Assembly: GCA_039986595.1 (NCBI GenBank)
Contig: JBDWQJ010000006.1
Coordinates: forward strand, 124,001-188,000
Source of the DNA: Lentilitoribacter sp039986595
GTDB taxonomy: Bacteria > Pseudomonadota > Alphaproteobacteria > Rhizobiales > Rhizobiaceae
Direction: 5' to 3'
DNA length: 64,000 bases
In this document: positions 49,501 to 58,274 of the stretch, in pieces
How the letters are laid out: every line of letters begins with the position of its first letter
How positions within the stretch are numbered: the first letter of the stretch is position 1
Notes under the pieces: generated by a model
The model's database searches: none
Told to the model about the DNA's origin: nothing
Seen by the model: the letters and a program-made list of their open reading frames with translations, nothing else
Program-made: the position numbers and the translations under genes

Positions 49501-51372
49501 ATGACTTTATATGATGGTATGAATATTTCCCCGGTGCTTGGTACTAATTTAGCCGATAACATGCGGGGTACTGGACGGTCAGAAGTTCTTTCTGGCGCCG
49601 GTGGAGATGATGTCATCCAAGCCTTAAGTGGAAATGATGAAGTTTTCGGTGGAACTGGAAACGACACACTCTACGGCCAGGGTGGAAATGATACGATGTA
49701 TGGTAATGGAAAACCAAAATACATCGATATGGGAGAGTTCAAGATCTCCCAATCAACGCAAGCTACTGTGACCTTTCTTGATGAAGGTGCAGGGTTTCGT
49801 AATGCATTAGGTGTATATGAAATTGGTGAAGATGGATCGTTTTCCAACGTTCAAATCTTGTTTCCAAATGCATCAAAAGTCGGCAGTGGTGGTGAACTGA
49901 TACCAGGTGAATCAAATGTTCAATTTGATGTATCTGAAGGTGCACAACTCGGCTTCTTCGTGGTGTCAAACGGTTACGGAAAAGGTTATCTAAACCGCGC
50001 AGCATTGTCAGCTGAATCAGGCCATTTTGAACTGAGAAACGCCGATGGAGACATCGGATCAACTGCTGATCGTAGCGTTGAGTTATTTCATCTCGACACA
50101 AACGGAGCTGAGACAGCTATTCGCAGTCAATACGGCTATTCTCTATTCCACTCAATTGGCACAACCGATAATGATTACAAGCCAAACCCTGACGAATTCG
50201 GCCACGTAGTGGGCCGTGCAAACACGGTGAGCGGCGAAGTATTGATCGGCTTTGAAGACCTATATGGCGGTGGTGATAAAGACTTTGATGATACTGTTAT
50301 ATCTGTCCAACTCGGCCAACAAAATGTGTTGGGCATGTTGCCACAATCATCAGGAAATGGCGGTAACTTGCCAGATGATGACATTATTTATGGCGGCGAT
50401 GGTGATGATACTCTCTACGGTATTAGTGGTGACGACATGCTATCCGGTGGCAATGGTAATGATGAGCTAAACGGAAACTCCGGTGAAGACGTCTTATACG
50501 GAAACGACGGAAATGACGTTCTAAATGGCAATTCAGGTCATGATAGCCTTTCAGGTGGTAATGGCGATGATGAGCTAAACGGCAATTCAGGTAATGATGA
50601 ACTAAACGGAAATGATGGTGAAGATGAGCTAAACGGCAATTCCGGCAATGATCAACTTTACGGTGGTAACGGCAATGACCGTCTCAACGGTGGATCAGGT
50701 GATGATACACTGAACGGAGGCAATGGTTCTGACATCTTAATTGGTGGTTCTGGCGTTGACACAATGGATGGTGGATCAGGCAATGACACACTATCAGCCG
50801 GATCTGGCGATGACATTTTGTTTGGCGGGTCTGGTAACGATACGCTCAACGGCAATTCAGGCAACGATGTTCTAAATGGTGGTTCTGGTGCCGATACGCT
50901 TAATGGTCACTCAGGTGATGATGAGCTAAACGGTGGTTCCGGCCAAGATCGCCTCGTTGGCGGTGGTGGTGCTGATACTCTTAATGGCGGTGAAAATAAT
51001 GACCGTCTATATGGCGGATCAGGCAACGACACAATCTATGGTGATGAAGGCAACGACTATATCAATGCCGGTTCAGGTAATGATGATATTCAGGGCGGAA
51101 CTGGAAATGATAAAATGATCGGTGGTGGCGGATCAGATAATTTCATTTTCACAAAATCAGAAGACAGTCTTGGTACTGACTGGGTTTATGATTTTGGCCT
51201 TGATGACACGCTAACATTCTCAGGCTTTGAGATTGCAGGTTTTGATGCACTCATGGATCTTGCAATTCAAGACGGCAACAACGTTTCCATTGAATATGGT
51301 GATGATGAATGTCTAAACCTTAAAGACTGTCAATTAGACTCGCTGCAAAGCGACATGATGATCTTCATCTAA
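49501..51372 (+). CDS. Secreted RTX calcium-binding protein with DUF4114 domain
   Basis: A 623-residue acidic, glycine-rich protein. A short RTX block (residues about 27-68, GGTGNDTLYGQGGNDTMYG) is followed by a DUF4114-type domain (about 75-280, with TVTFLDEGAGFRNALGVYE and GFEDLYGGGDKDFDDTV) and a long RTX block (about 296-545) of many GGxGxDxLx nonapeptides. The C-terminus (DSLQSDMMIFI) looks like a type I secretion signal. No type I exporter is encoded here. Thirty-eight bp after algD, it is probably co-expressed and may bind the polysaccharide with calcium, as alginate-associated RTX proteins do. No epimerase or lyase domain is visible. Confidence 0.85.
   Translation: MTLYDGMNISPVLGTNLADNMRGTGRSEVLSGAGGDDVIQALSGNDEVFGGTGNDTLYGQGGNDTMYGNGKPKYIDMGEFKISQSTQATVTFLDEGAGFRNALGVYEIGEDGSFSNVQILFPNASKVGSGGELIPGESNVQFDVSEGAQLGFFVVSNGYGKGYLNRAALSAESGHFELRNADGDIGSTADRSVELFHLDTNGAETAIRSQYGYSLFHSIGTTDNDYKPNPDEFGHVVGRANTVSGEVLIGFEDLYGGGDKDFDDTVISVQLGQQNVLGMLPQSSGNGGNLPDDDIIYGGDGDDTLYGISGDDMLSGGNGNDELNGNSGEDVLYGNDGNDVLNGNSGHDSLSGGNGDDELNGNSGNDELNGNDGEDELNGNSGNDQLYGGNGNDRLNGGSGDDTLNGGNGSDILIGGSGVDTMDGGSGNDTLSAGSGDDILFGGSGNDTLNGNSGNDVLNGGSGADTLNGHSGDDELNGGSGQDRLVGGGGADTLNGGENNDRLYGGSGNDTIYGDEGNDYINAGSGNDDIQGGTGNDKMIGGGGSDNFIFTKSEDSLGTDWVYDFGLDDTLTFSGFEIAGFDALMDLAIQDGNNVSIEYGDDECLNLKDCQLDSLQSDMMIFI
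50386..51135 (+). repeat. RTX nonapeptide repeat array
   Basis: About 250 residues of tandem 9-residue calcium-binding repeats. Within 50560-50650 neighbouring units are almost identical at the DNA level (repeated GATGAGCTAAACGGCAATTC), a sign of recent duplication. Confidence 0.85.
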
Positions 51373-51382
51373 CAACACATCG

Positions 51383-51405
51383 GTTCGGCTGCTTTGTGGC
51401 CGAAC
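51383..51405. terminator. Hairpin between convergent RTX and NUDIX genes
   Basis: Perfect 7-bp stem GTTCGGC / GCCGAAC with a 9-base loop in the 40-bp gap between two stops. The T-tract is weak. Confidence 0.55.
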
Positions 51406-51412
51406 TTCATCC

Positions 51413-51964
51413 CTACTTTGAATTATTCAAATGAAGTCTTGCCATCGACCAAACTGCGGCATGATGGGTAATTGCGATATCGCCTGAAAACAAAGCTTTA
51501 TCGATGTCCTCGATACTCATTTCAAGCAATTCCATATCTTCTAAATCACCTGAATCTGGTTCCTGAATTTTATGACAGCCGGTCTGAACAAAATAGGTCC
51601 CCACGCAGCCTCGTTGATTTCCATTATCGGTAAAAGCTCCTAGAAGATGCGTTTTTTCAGCCTTTACACCTGTTTCTTCTAACAATTCACGATGGCATGC
51701 CTGTTCTACCGCCTCACCCTCATCTGCAAAACCGCCCGGAAAAGTCAGCGACACCCTGCCAACTCCGTGCTTATATTGGCGCATGATCAACACTTTGCCG
51801 TTTTGCATAAACGGCACAGTTATGACAAAAGGCCTCAGATGAACCTGATAAAAATCATCAATGACAAGGTTATCGTCGATTTGAATTTTCTGCCGTACGA
51901 CCTTTAAAAAAGGTTCAGCTGCAAAGACAGTATCTTCCGAGAGTGTTTTCCACTTATTTTCCAT
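51413..51964 (-). CDS. NUDIX hydrolase (ADP-ribose pyrophosphatase-like)
   Basis: 183 residues. The Nudix box is complete: GFADEGE, then seven residues, then RELLEETG. The preceding VLIMRQYKHGVGRVSLTFPGG and C-terminal half resemble ADP-sugar pyrophosphatases. It hydrolyses a nucleoside diphosphate linked to another group; the exact substrate is unknown. It is a single-gene unit convergent with the RTX gene and could be a nucleotide-sugar housekeeping enzyme. Confidence 0.87.
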   Translation of the reverse strand: MENKWKTLSEDTVFAAEPFLKVVRQKIQIDDNLVIDDFYQVHLRPFVITVPFMQNGKVLIMRQYKHGVGRVSLTFPGGFADEGEAVEQACHRELLEETGVKAEKTHLLGAFTDNGNQRGCVGTYFVQTGCHKIQEPDSGDLEDMELLEMSIEDIDKALFSGDIAITHHAAVWSMARLHLNNSK

Positions 51965-52053
51965 GCTTACCCTGGCCTATTTGATTGCGTAAGTTTTACG
52001 CGGTATCTTAAAGTTCTTACAAGCATAAATTCATAAATGATCTTTTTGGCAAG

Positions 52054-52083
52054 GCCCAAACGCCCGATTAGAGGCGTTCAGGC
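52054..52083 (-). terminator. Hairpin after the lectin-like gene
   Basis: Read on the minus strand, an 11-bp stem with two G-U pairs (GCCTGAACGCC / GGCGTTTGGGC) and a short loop begins about 15 bases after the stop at 52098. There is no clear T-tract. Confidence 0.5.
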
Positions 52084-52097
52084 ATATAAACCAAGTA

Positions 52098-52634
52098 TTA
52101 GTTTGCAGAGCTGCGAACTGACCAAGTCTGATAAGCTGACTGAGCTTCATCACAAGCTTCTAGGCTTAGAACTTTAATTTGGTTTGCATCACTGCGACCA
52201 GTACGTGTTGCCTCAGCAAGTGTTAGGCACATGCTCTCAGCTGACGCTGGTACAATTGCACCATCGCCCGAGAAACTAAATGACTGCGCTGCGCTACCAT
52301 CACATGCAGCCAGATCAATTGATGTGCCAGCATCACTCGCGCCAACTGAAGCACAAACATCAAATTCAGGCATATACAAAACACCATCGGAAAATTTAGC
52401 TGCATCGAAAGCTTGATCAACACCAAGTTCACCAGACGGGCTATAACATGTGTGACCTTGCAATCCATCATCTGGATTTGCTTTGTCCCCTTGTGCACGT
52501 GCGATATCAAGGCAATAGCCGTTCTGCACGTTATCAAGGATGTCAGAGAGATAAATTTCAACGTTCTCTGCGTGTGCAGATGCTACGTTTAAAAATGCGA
52601 ATACTGATAGAGCTAATGGAATTTTTTTTAACAT
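52098..52634 (-). CDS. Secreted ricin-B-lectin-like small protein
   Basis: 178 residues with a signal peptide (MLKKIPLALSVFAFLNVASA, cleavage after AHA). The mature part has three beta-trefoil-like units, each with a cysteine-hydrophobic start and a Q-x-F/W end: GYCLDIA to HTCYSP, DVCASVG to QSFSFSGDG, and MCLTLAEA to QTWSVRSS. Conserved cysteine pairs suggest disulfides and export. Ricin-B folds bind sugars, so a link to the nearby polysaccharide is possible but not shown. It stands alone, with 207 bp of featureless AT-rich sequence upstream. Confidence 0.72.
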   Translation of the reverse strand: MLKKIPLALSVFAFLNVASAHAENVEIYLSDILDNVQNGYCLDIARAQGDKANPDDGLQGHTCYSPSGELGVDQAFDAAKFSDGVLYMPEFDVCASVGASDAGTSIDLAACDGSAAQSFSFSGDGAIVPASAESMCLTLAEATRTGRSDANQIKVLSLEACDEAQSAYQTWSVRSSAN

Positions 52635-52841
52635 GATTAGGGTCCTTTTAAAACTAAAGAAGCATGGTTTAGCGACGAATGATTTGCTCTTAGAAATTCT
52701 CCCCGCAAAAGGCGTAATTCATTTGAACCAAATCAATGCAAAGGATGTCGAATAAAATTGTGAAGCGAATATGAAGTTGGAACTATATGGGAACCAAATT
52801 GATCGATGTAACAATTAAGTGATCATTGACTAATACTTATC

Positions 52842-53642
52842 TCACAACTTTAGGAGTTCTTCGCGCACTGGCGTTCCATGCGTCTTGTATTTTTCGAGCG
52901 CTTCAGGGCTATGAAAACCCATTATCGCTTTTTCAAATGACGGTCTTTGTTTGAGTTTTGCAATCCAATCATCTACCGCTTCAAATTTTGCATCCGACCA
53001 ATCAGGTTTTAACTGCAGAAAATCAATCCTCATAACAAATGGCAATATTGCTAGATCAGCAACCGTTACCTTATCACCACAAAGGAATTCACCAAGTTGC
53101 AATTGAGTCTCGAGTTTTTGAAAGATGTTTTTTAGGTAAATTATAGATGTGCTTGCTTCGATACCTTCAAGGCCGTTTTGTACAACATCATATACGCGTT
53201 GAGCACGGGATTTATCTGGAATACGTTTGAGTTTTTCCGCAAGTTCTTCTGGCGACAGAGACAGAAGTTTTTCTCGATTTAATGACAAAGTTGTCAAAAC
53301 ATGAACAGCTGTGTGAAATCTAATACTCTCATCCAACCACGATTTTACATCAACAAACTTATCTGGATTAATTGAGAGATGAGAACTTTTGTATTTTTCA
53401 TCAATCAAATGCATGATGATATCGTTGGATTCCGTTAAACATTCATCGCCATCGATATATGCAGGAACTGAAGCCTTCGGATTTATCAACAAATAGTCGG
53501 GTAAAAATTGCTCACCTTTTTTTAGATCAAGAAAAAACCCCTGCCATTCAACACCAAGTTCGGCTAACACCAACCGAACTTTCTGTGAACAAACAGAGGT
53601 TTTAGAATGATAAAGAGTTGAAATGCCCAGTTTACTCACCAT
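52842..53642 (-). CDS. Glutathione S-transferase-family protein
   Basis: 266 residues from the ATG at 53642; a GTG at 53699 lies inside the upstream gene and is less likely. The N-terminal thioredoxin-like half is STLYHSKTSVCSQKVRLVLA, with NPKASVPAYI and ESNDIIMHL forming the glutathione site, followed by an all-helical C-terminal half (GDKVTVADLAILPFVMR). It follows the HMGL-like gene by 25 bp. The role may be detoxification or isomerisation in the neighbouring aromatic pathway. Confidence 0.87.
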   Translation of the reverse strand: MVSKLGISTLYHSKTSVCSQKVRLVLAELGVEWQGFFLDLKKGEQFLPDYLLINPKASVPAYIDGDECLTESNDIIMHLIDEKYKSSHLSINPDKFVDVKSWLDESIRFHTAVHVLTTLSLNREKLLSLSPEELAEKLKRIPDKSRAQRVYDVVQNGLEGIEASTSIIYLKNIFQKLETQLQLGEFLCGDKVTVADLAILPFVMRIDFLQLKPDWSDAKFEAVDDWIAKLKQRPSFEKAIMGFHSPEALEKYKTHGTPVREELLKL

Positions 53643-53667
53643 GTGAACATTCCAATATCCGTTTGAA

Positions 53668-54900
53668 CTAAGCCGCTGAGCTTGAACGAACACCTTCAAC
53701 GATTACTTTAAATTCTGCATCATCAAGAATATCACGCTTTTGAATGCCCGCCGTCTTCACTTCAGACAACATTTCAGCAACCTGTTCATCACTTGCAGCG
53801 CCGAGGTTTAATTCCTCAAGCTTGTAAAGGATCGAAGCCTTGCCGCTCTTCTTACCAAGAACAACTTCGCCAACGCGGCCTGTAAGCGCTGGATGCGTGC
53901 CAAACATAACCAAAGGATCATGCATGACAAAGTTGATGCCAATGCCAGATTCACGCGTGAAATTGCCTGAACCCAAAATAGGTTTGTTTCGTTGAATTGG
54001 GATATTAGAAAGCTTTGACAACAAGTCACCTAGTTCTGGCAATTTATCCAAACGGTAACCAGTGTCGTAACCGTAAAGCAGATCCAGGCCGAGCATTAGT
54101 TCTTCAAGCGCCGCATTTCCGGTACGCTCACCCAAACCATTACCACAACTATGCACACATTCAGCACCGGCGGTTACAGCTGCTAGCTCTGTTGCAACGC
54201 CCATACCAAAGTCATTGTGCGTGTGGATCTCGATAGGTAACGAAGTCATCTCTTTAACCCAACGCACCATATATTTGATAGCTTCAGGTGTGGCACACCC
54301 CATTGTGTCGACAATGCCGATTGAATCAGGTGGGGATTCCGCCATGATGCCTTTGCAAAGGTTTTCCAAATCATCAGCGCGCGCTCGCGTTGTGTCATAT
54401 GGGAAGAATACTGCGTGCAAACCGTTTTCTTGTGCGTAGCGAATGATCGGTGCACTTTTGGCCAAAACATCTTTCCAGGTCCAACCAAATTGCGTGACCA
54501 GCTTTGGATAACCAATTGGCACCTCAATAATCACGCCATGCGCACCACATTCCAGCGCTTTATCGATATCGGATTTCATTGCGCGCGCAAAAGTATAAAT
54601 GCGAGACTTTAGACCAAGCTTAGAAATTTCTTTGATGGCTTGCTCATCCTGAGCAGATACCGCAGGCATTCCTGCCTCGATACGCTCGACCCCAACTTCA
54701 TCCAACTTTTGAGCGATGGCAACTTTGTCATCGATTGAAAAAACAACACCAGGTGTTTGCTCACCATCGCGCAACGTAGCGTCATGGATCTCTACTTTTT
54801 CAGGTAGCTCCAGGGACTTTCTAACTTCTGGCACGAAGTTATACGGACTGACCCAGTATTTGCCGTCTTCAAAATGATCCTCGCGCACATTTATCTCCAA
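53668..54900 (-). CDS. HMGL-like (2-isopropylmalate/homocitrate synthase or lyase superfamily) protein
   Basis: 410 residues with the DRE-TIM metallolyase core: EIHDATLRDGEQTPG (metal and catalytic residues), IEIHTHNDFGMG (metal histidines) and CGNGLGERTGNAALEEL. The C-terminal 120 residues (ESGIGINFVMHDP, GKKSGKASI) resemble homocitrate synthase NifV or related condensing enzymes, without the long LeuA allosteric domain. Which acyl-CoA it joins or cleaves is not evident. It is divergent from malonyl-CoA decarboxylase and shares its regulatory palindrome. Confidence 0.84.
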   Translation of the reverse strand: MEINVREDHFEDGKYWVSPYNFVPEVRKSLELPEKVEIHDATLRDGEQTPGVVFSIDDKVAIAQKLDEVGVERIEAGMPAVSAQDEQAIKEISKLGLKSRIYTFARAMKSDIDKALECGAHGVIIEVPIGYPKLVTQFGWTWKDVLAKSAPIIRYAQENGLHAVFFPYDTTRARADDLENLCKGIMAESPPDSIGIVDTMGCATPEAIKYMVRWVKEMTSLPIEIHTHNDFGMGVATELAAVTAGAECVHSCGNGLGERTGNAALEELMLGLDLLYGYDTGYRLDKLPELGDLLSKLSNIPIQRNKPILGSGNFTRESGIGINFVMHDPLVMFGTHPALTGRVGEVVLGKKSGKASILYKLEELNLGAASDEQVAEMLSEVKTAGIQKRDILDDAEFKVIVEGVRSSSAA

Positions 54901-54973
54901 TTTATTGTTAGTGTGGACTATCTAATTAAATTCTAAGTACTATTTTTCACATATATTTTAGTATTTCAACCAA

Positions 54974-54987
54974 AAATATCAATATTT
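54974..54987. promoter_or_regulatory. Regulon palindrome, site 1 (imperfect)
   Basis: AAATATCAATATTT, one mismatch from the perfect palindrome at 62732. It lies 74 bp upstream of the HMGL-like gene in the 271-bp divergent gap. Confidence 0.55.
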
Positions 54988-55151
54988 TTAAAAGCCTCAC
55001 ATATTTATTTTCAAACAATTTCTTCTGCAAATATATACATACAACACCGCTGTTATTCCAATAACCTATTGTAAATATTAATTATATTTTGTATTTAGCA
55101 CAAAAATAGCAGTCTCAATATTTGAAAAATAGCAACTTGTAAAATTCAAAA

Positions 55152-55163
55152 AATATCGATATT
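55152..55163. promoter_or_regulatory. Regulon palindrome, site 2
   Basis: Perfect 12-bp palindrome AATATCGATATT ending eight bases before the malonyl-CoA decarboxylase start, a repressor-like place. The rest of the gap is AT-rich (over 75%) and otherwise featureless. Confidence 0.65.
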
Positions 55164-55171
55164 ATTGATTT

Positions 55172-56554
55172 ATGATGCCAAATTCTTTTGCAATATCTAA
55201 TTTTTTATCAGCTGTCGCCCACCGCGGACGGAACATAATTGGTATGTCTCGCGAGGATCGCAGACAAATCACCAGCGAAAAAGTCATTGAATTATGCCAC
55301 AAGCTTTTATCCAGCAAAGGTGAAGCGTCCGGCATTGCTCTGTCTTTTGAGATATTGGATTGTTATCAATATCTACCGCCCGATGAAAAGTTCTTCTTCT
55401 TTAAAGCATTACTAAGCGATTTTTCTGCGCCACAAGATCTGGCAGTTAATGCGGCAAGAGCATTCTTAGATAGCCCATCGGACAGAAATTTAGCACTATT
55501 GTCAGAAAGCAGCGAACCAACGCGCCGACGTCTTATCCTTCGCCTCAATCAAGCAGATAACGCGACTTTGTTGCTCATTAAGATGCGTGAAGATCTATTA
55601 GAATTTATCAAAGATGATCCAAGCCTTAAAGATGTAGACAGAGATTTTAAAAAGCTGTTCACATCATGGTTTAATGGCGGCTTTTTAAATCTTAAACGCC
55701 TCGACTGGTCGAGTTCAGCCTCTATCTTAGAAAAAATTATTCGATATGAAGCTGTACACAACATGTCAGGTTGGGACGATCTACGAAAACGTCTCGACCC
55801 CCCAGACCGTCACATTTATGGCTTTTTTCATCCACGCCTAAAGGAAGAACCCCTTATTTTTGTTGAAGTTGCATTAACTGCAGAAAAACCACAAGAAATA
55901 GGATTTATCCTGGAAGATGAGCGTGTATTTTTAGACGCAGATACAGCAAAAACTGCGACATTTTATTCGATCTCAAACTGCCAGAAAGGTTTGCGAGGTG
56001 TCCCGCTTGGAAGCTTCTTGATCAAGCAAGTTGTAGAAGATTTACGCGAAACTTTCCCAGCATTAGAAGAATTTGTTACACTCTCGCCAATTCCAGGATT
56101 TTCAAGATGGCTCAATTCTATTCTTGACGATGAAACGATTGACTTCCCATCTGATGTCAAATCAGCACTATTAGAGTTGAAGCAGGGCGAATGGCAGAAT
56201 AATGAAAATTCAGCCGCGAACATCTCTTCAGCAGTGCACTCTGCAATCGCCTATTACATCACCTTGGAAAAAGACCGAAATAACCTGCCCTTAGATTCAG
56301 TGGCAAAATTTCACTTGGGAAATGGTGCAAGGCTAGAGCGCACAAATTGGCCATCAGATCTCTCGCAAACCGGGTTAAAAAACTCATTTGGCGCGATGGT
56401 CAATTATGGCTATCGCCTCAATGAAATTGAGAAAAACCATGAAGGTTTTGTTGAAAAGGGTGAGATTTTCGCCTCTTCGGCAATAAGTCGGTCAGCAAAA
56501 AGCTTCCAAAACAACCTGATCTTGTTGGAAACCGCTATCAATGATATTGCGTAA
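55172..56554 (+). CDS. Malonyl-CoA decarboxylase
   Basis: 460 residues. The helical N-terminal domain is followed by the acetyltransferase-like catalytic domain with HPRLKEEPLIFVEVAL, TFYSISNCQKGLRGVPLGSF, FVTLSPIPGFSRW and FHLGNGARLERTNWPSD, all conserved in the family. It converts malonyl-CoA to acetyl-CoA. No ribosome site precedes the ATG at 55172; an internal start at the Met in GMSREDRRQ (residue 25) is possible. It is followed by the GntR regulator after 58 bp. Confidence 0.92.
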   Translation: MMPNSFAISNFLSAVAHRGRNIIGMSREDRRQITSEKVIELCHKLLSSKGEASGIALSFEILDCYQYLPPDEKFFFFKALLSDFSAPQDLAVNAARAFLDSPSDRNLALLSESSEPTRRRLILRLNQADNATLLLIKMREDLLEFIKDDPSLKDVDRDFKKLFTSWFNGGFLNLKRLDWSSSASILEKIIRYEAVHNMSGWDDLRKRLDPPDRHIYGFFHPRLKEEPLIFVEVALTAEKPQEIGFILEDERVFLDADTAKTATFYSISNCQKGLRGVPLGSFLIKQVVEDLRETFPALEEFVTLSPIPGFSRWLNSILDDETIDFPSDVKSALLELKQGEWQNNENSAANISSAVHSAIAYYITLEKDRNNLPLDSVAKFHLGNGARLERTNWPSDLSQTGLKNSFGAMVNYGYRLNEIEKNHEGFVEKGEIFASSAISRSAKSFQNNLILLETAINDIA

Positions 56555-56612
56555 ACGAGCTAAAAAAAGCTATGCATTCGGCATAAAAGCAAGTCTGAAC
56601 CTTTGACAAGAT

Positions 56613-57353
56613 GTGAGCATTGATTTGAAAACCGTGGACAGAAAAATTGTTGAGTTGGATAAACAAGCAACAGCAGCAAGTAATACTGATGTAACAAGCT
56701 CTGAATCCATGACAAGTCGCGCTTATTCGCGTCTGCGCGATGATATCATTTCAGGCATCTTAAAACCCGGTCAAAAACTGAAAGTTGAAAAACTTCGTCA
56801 AGAATATGAAGTTGGTTCAAGTCCGGTTCGCGAAGCGCTCAGCCTTTTAACATCCGATCACTTTGTTGAACGCATGGATCAACGCGGATTTCGCGTGGCG
56901 TCCGTCAGCGCTTCAGAATTCGGGGAACTATTAAAAACACGTTGTTGGCTGGAAGAACGCGCTTTAAGAGAATCTATCAAAAACGGCCAGAGCGGATGGG
57001 AAGAACAAGTTGTGCTTGCCACCTACCGCTTGTCACGCGTGCCACGCACCGAAGATAGTGATCACTTCATTGCAAATATGGAATGGGAAAAGCGCCATAA
57101 GCATTTCCACATGACGCTAATATCTGCATGCGGATCAAGCTTCCTGCTGAAATTCTGTGACCAGCTTTACGATCAAAACGTAAGATACCGTCAACTCTCC
57201 GGAAAAGCGGCTTACCCAACGCGAGATGTAACTGCTGAACATGGCGCAATTTGCGATGCAGTCTTAGCACGTGATGAGGATTTAGCAGCAAAACTACTCA
57301 TCAGCCATTACGATAACACTGGCAACTTCTTGAAGGAAAATATGGCTGACTAA
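56613..57353 (+). CDS. GntR-family (FCD) transcriptional regulator
   Basis: 246 residues as drawn. The winged-helix domain (SRAYSRLRDDIISGILKPGQ, YEVGSSPVREALSLLTSDHF) starts near residue 34 and the FCD ligand domain follows (LLKTRCWLEERALRES, EHGAICDAVLARDEDLA). The start is uncertain: GTG 56613, TTG 56625 and ATG 56708 are all possible and none has a good ribosome site. It is the likely ligand of the AAATATCGATATTT sites on both sides. Confidence 0.85.
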   Translation: MSIDLKTVDRKIVELDKQATAASNTDVTSSESMTSRAYSRLRDDIISGILKPGQKLKVEKLRQEYEVGSSPVREALSLLTSDHFVERMDQRGFRVASVSASEFGELLKTRCWLEERALRESIKNGQSGWEEQVVLATYRLSRVPRTEDSDHFIANMEWEKRHKHFHMTLISACGSSFLLKFCDQLYDQNVRYRQLSGKAAYPTRDVTAEHGAICDAVLARDEDLAAKLLISHYDNTGNFLKENMAD

Positions 57354-57371
57354 TTATCTAGCCAGCCATAT
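57340..57371. terminator. Hairpin between convergent GntR and dioxygenase genes
   Basis: Perfect 9-bp stem ATATGGCTG / CAGCCATAT with a 14-base loop, overlapping the GntR stop codon. It could end transcription from both sides; no long T-tract. Confidence 0.5.
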
Positions 57372-57381
57372 ATATCAAAAT

Positions 57382-58257
57382 TTAGCTCTCTTCTTTTCCA
57401 AGCACAAAATCGAAATCTACAGTGAAGAATGGTATCGTTACATTCTCACCAATTTCTAATCCGGCAGGAATTTTAGACTTATCTGTCTGTTCAACATATT
57501 CCATAATCAGCTTTTCACGCACACCAAAGACCGCATCATTATCAAGATAAGGATCATCACTTGGGAATACCTCGGTCACTAGCGAGCGGTATCCAGGTGC
57601 TGTAATGATGAAGTGCAAGTGTGATGGGCGCCATGGGTGACGACCAGTAGCTTTAAGCATCTCGCCAACAGAGCCATCAATCGGCACAGTATATGGCGCT
57701 GGGCGAACAGTAGTAAGTTTATAAACACCGTCGTCTCCAACAGTCATATGACCGCGCAAATTGTATTCAGGCTGCGCATTGTCTTGGTTGGAATAAAGTC
57801 CGTTATCCGCAGTTTGCCAAATTTCAATTTCAGCACCTGCAATCGGATTTCCATCAGGGTCAGTCACTTTACCTTCAACGATGATGGTTGCACCTTCATT
57901 GTCACGCTTTAAATCACCACCAACAGCAAGATCAGGAGCGCCCAAAATATGGAAAGGTCCAAGCACACTTGAAGGCGTTACACCTTCCGGTGAATGCACC
58001 ATATCAACCAAAGATGAAAGGCCAAGCACGTCAGACAAAAGCACAAACTCGTTGCGCTCATCATCTGTCATCTCACCAGTGAAGCGCAAGAATTCAAGAC
58101 CTTTTCTCCACTCTTCATGGGAAAGATCAGTTTCGCGAACAAAGTCGTGAAGATGATGAACCAAACGATCCAGAATAAATTTCAGACGATCATCTGTTTC
58201 TGGTTCGCAATAATCCAAAAATGCCTGAGTGATTGTATCTTTTGTGACTGTGCGCAT
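57382..58257 (-). CDS. Intradiol ring-cleavage dioxygenase, hydroxyquinol 1,2-dioxygenase-like
   Basis: 291 residues. The N-terminal helical domain (FVRETDLSHEEWRKGLEFL) and the Fe(III) ligands are in place: Tyr in DNGLYSNQD, Tyr in PAPYTVPIDG, and two His in RHPWRPSHLHF. Fold landmarks SSVLGPFHILGAP and AGAEIEIWQTADN are those of hydroxyquinol/catechol 1,2-dioxygenases. It opens 1,2,4-trihydroxybenzene (or catechol) to maleylacetate-type products. It is last in the TRAP operon, 17 bp after dctM, which suggests that the TRAP system imports an aromatic or related acid. Confidence 0.9.
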   Translation of the reverse strand: MRTVTKDTITQAFLDYCEPETDDRLKFILDRLVHHLHDFVRETDLSHEEWRKGLEFLRFTGEMTDDERNEFVLLSDVLGLSSLVDMVHSPEGVTPSSVLGPFHILGAPDLAVGGDLKRDNEGATIIVEGKVTDPDGNPIAGAEIEIWQTADNGLYSNQDNAQPEYNLRGHMTVGDDGVYKLTTVRPAPYTVPIDGSVGEMLKATGRHPWRPSHLHFIITAPGYRSLVTEVFPSDDPYLDNDAVFGVREKLIMEYVEQTDKSKIPAGLEIGENVTIPFFTVDFDFVLGKEES

Positions 58258-58274
58258 TTAAGGCCTCCAATTTT

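Noticed and set aside
50386..51135. Tandem repeats that might suggest a CRISPR array or satellite
   Set aside because: The repeats are in frame, 27-bp based and encode RTX calcium-binding nonapeptides; there are no spacers of constant length and no cas genes.
54901..55171. Very AT-rich gap that might be an origin or an insertion
   Set aside because: It is 271 bp, holds two copies of the regulon palindrome, and has no DnaA-box cluster, terminal repeats or target duplication that I can see.
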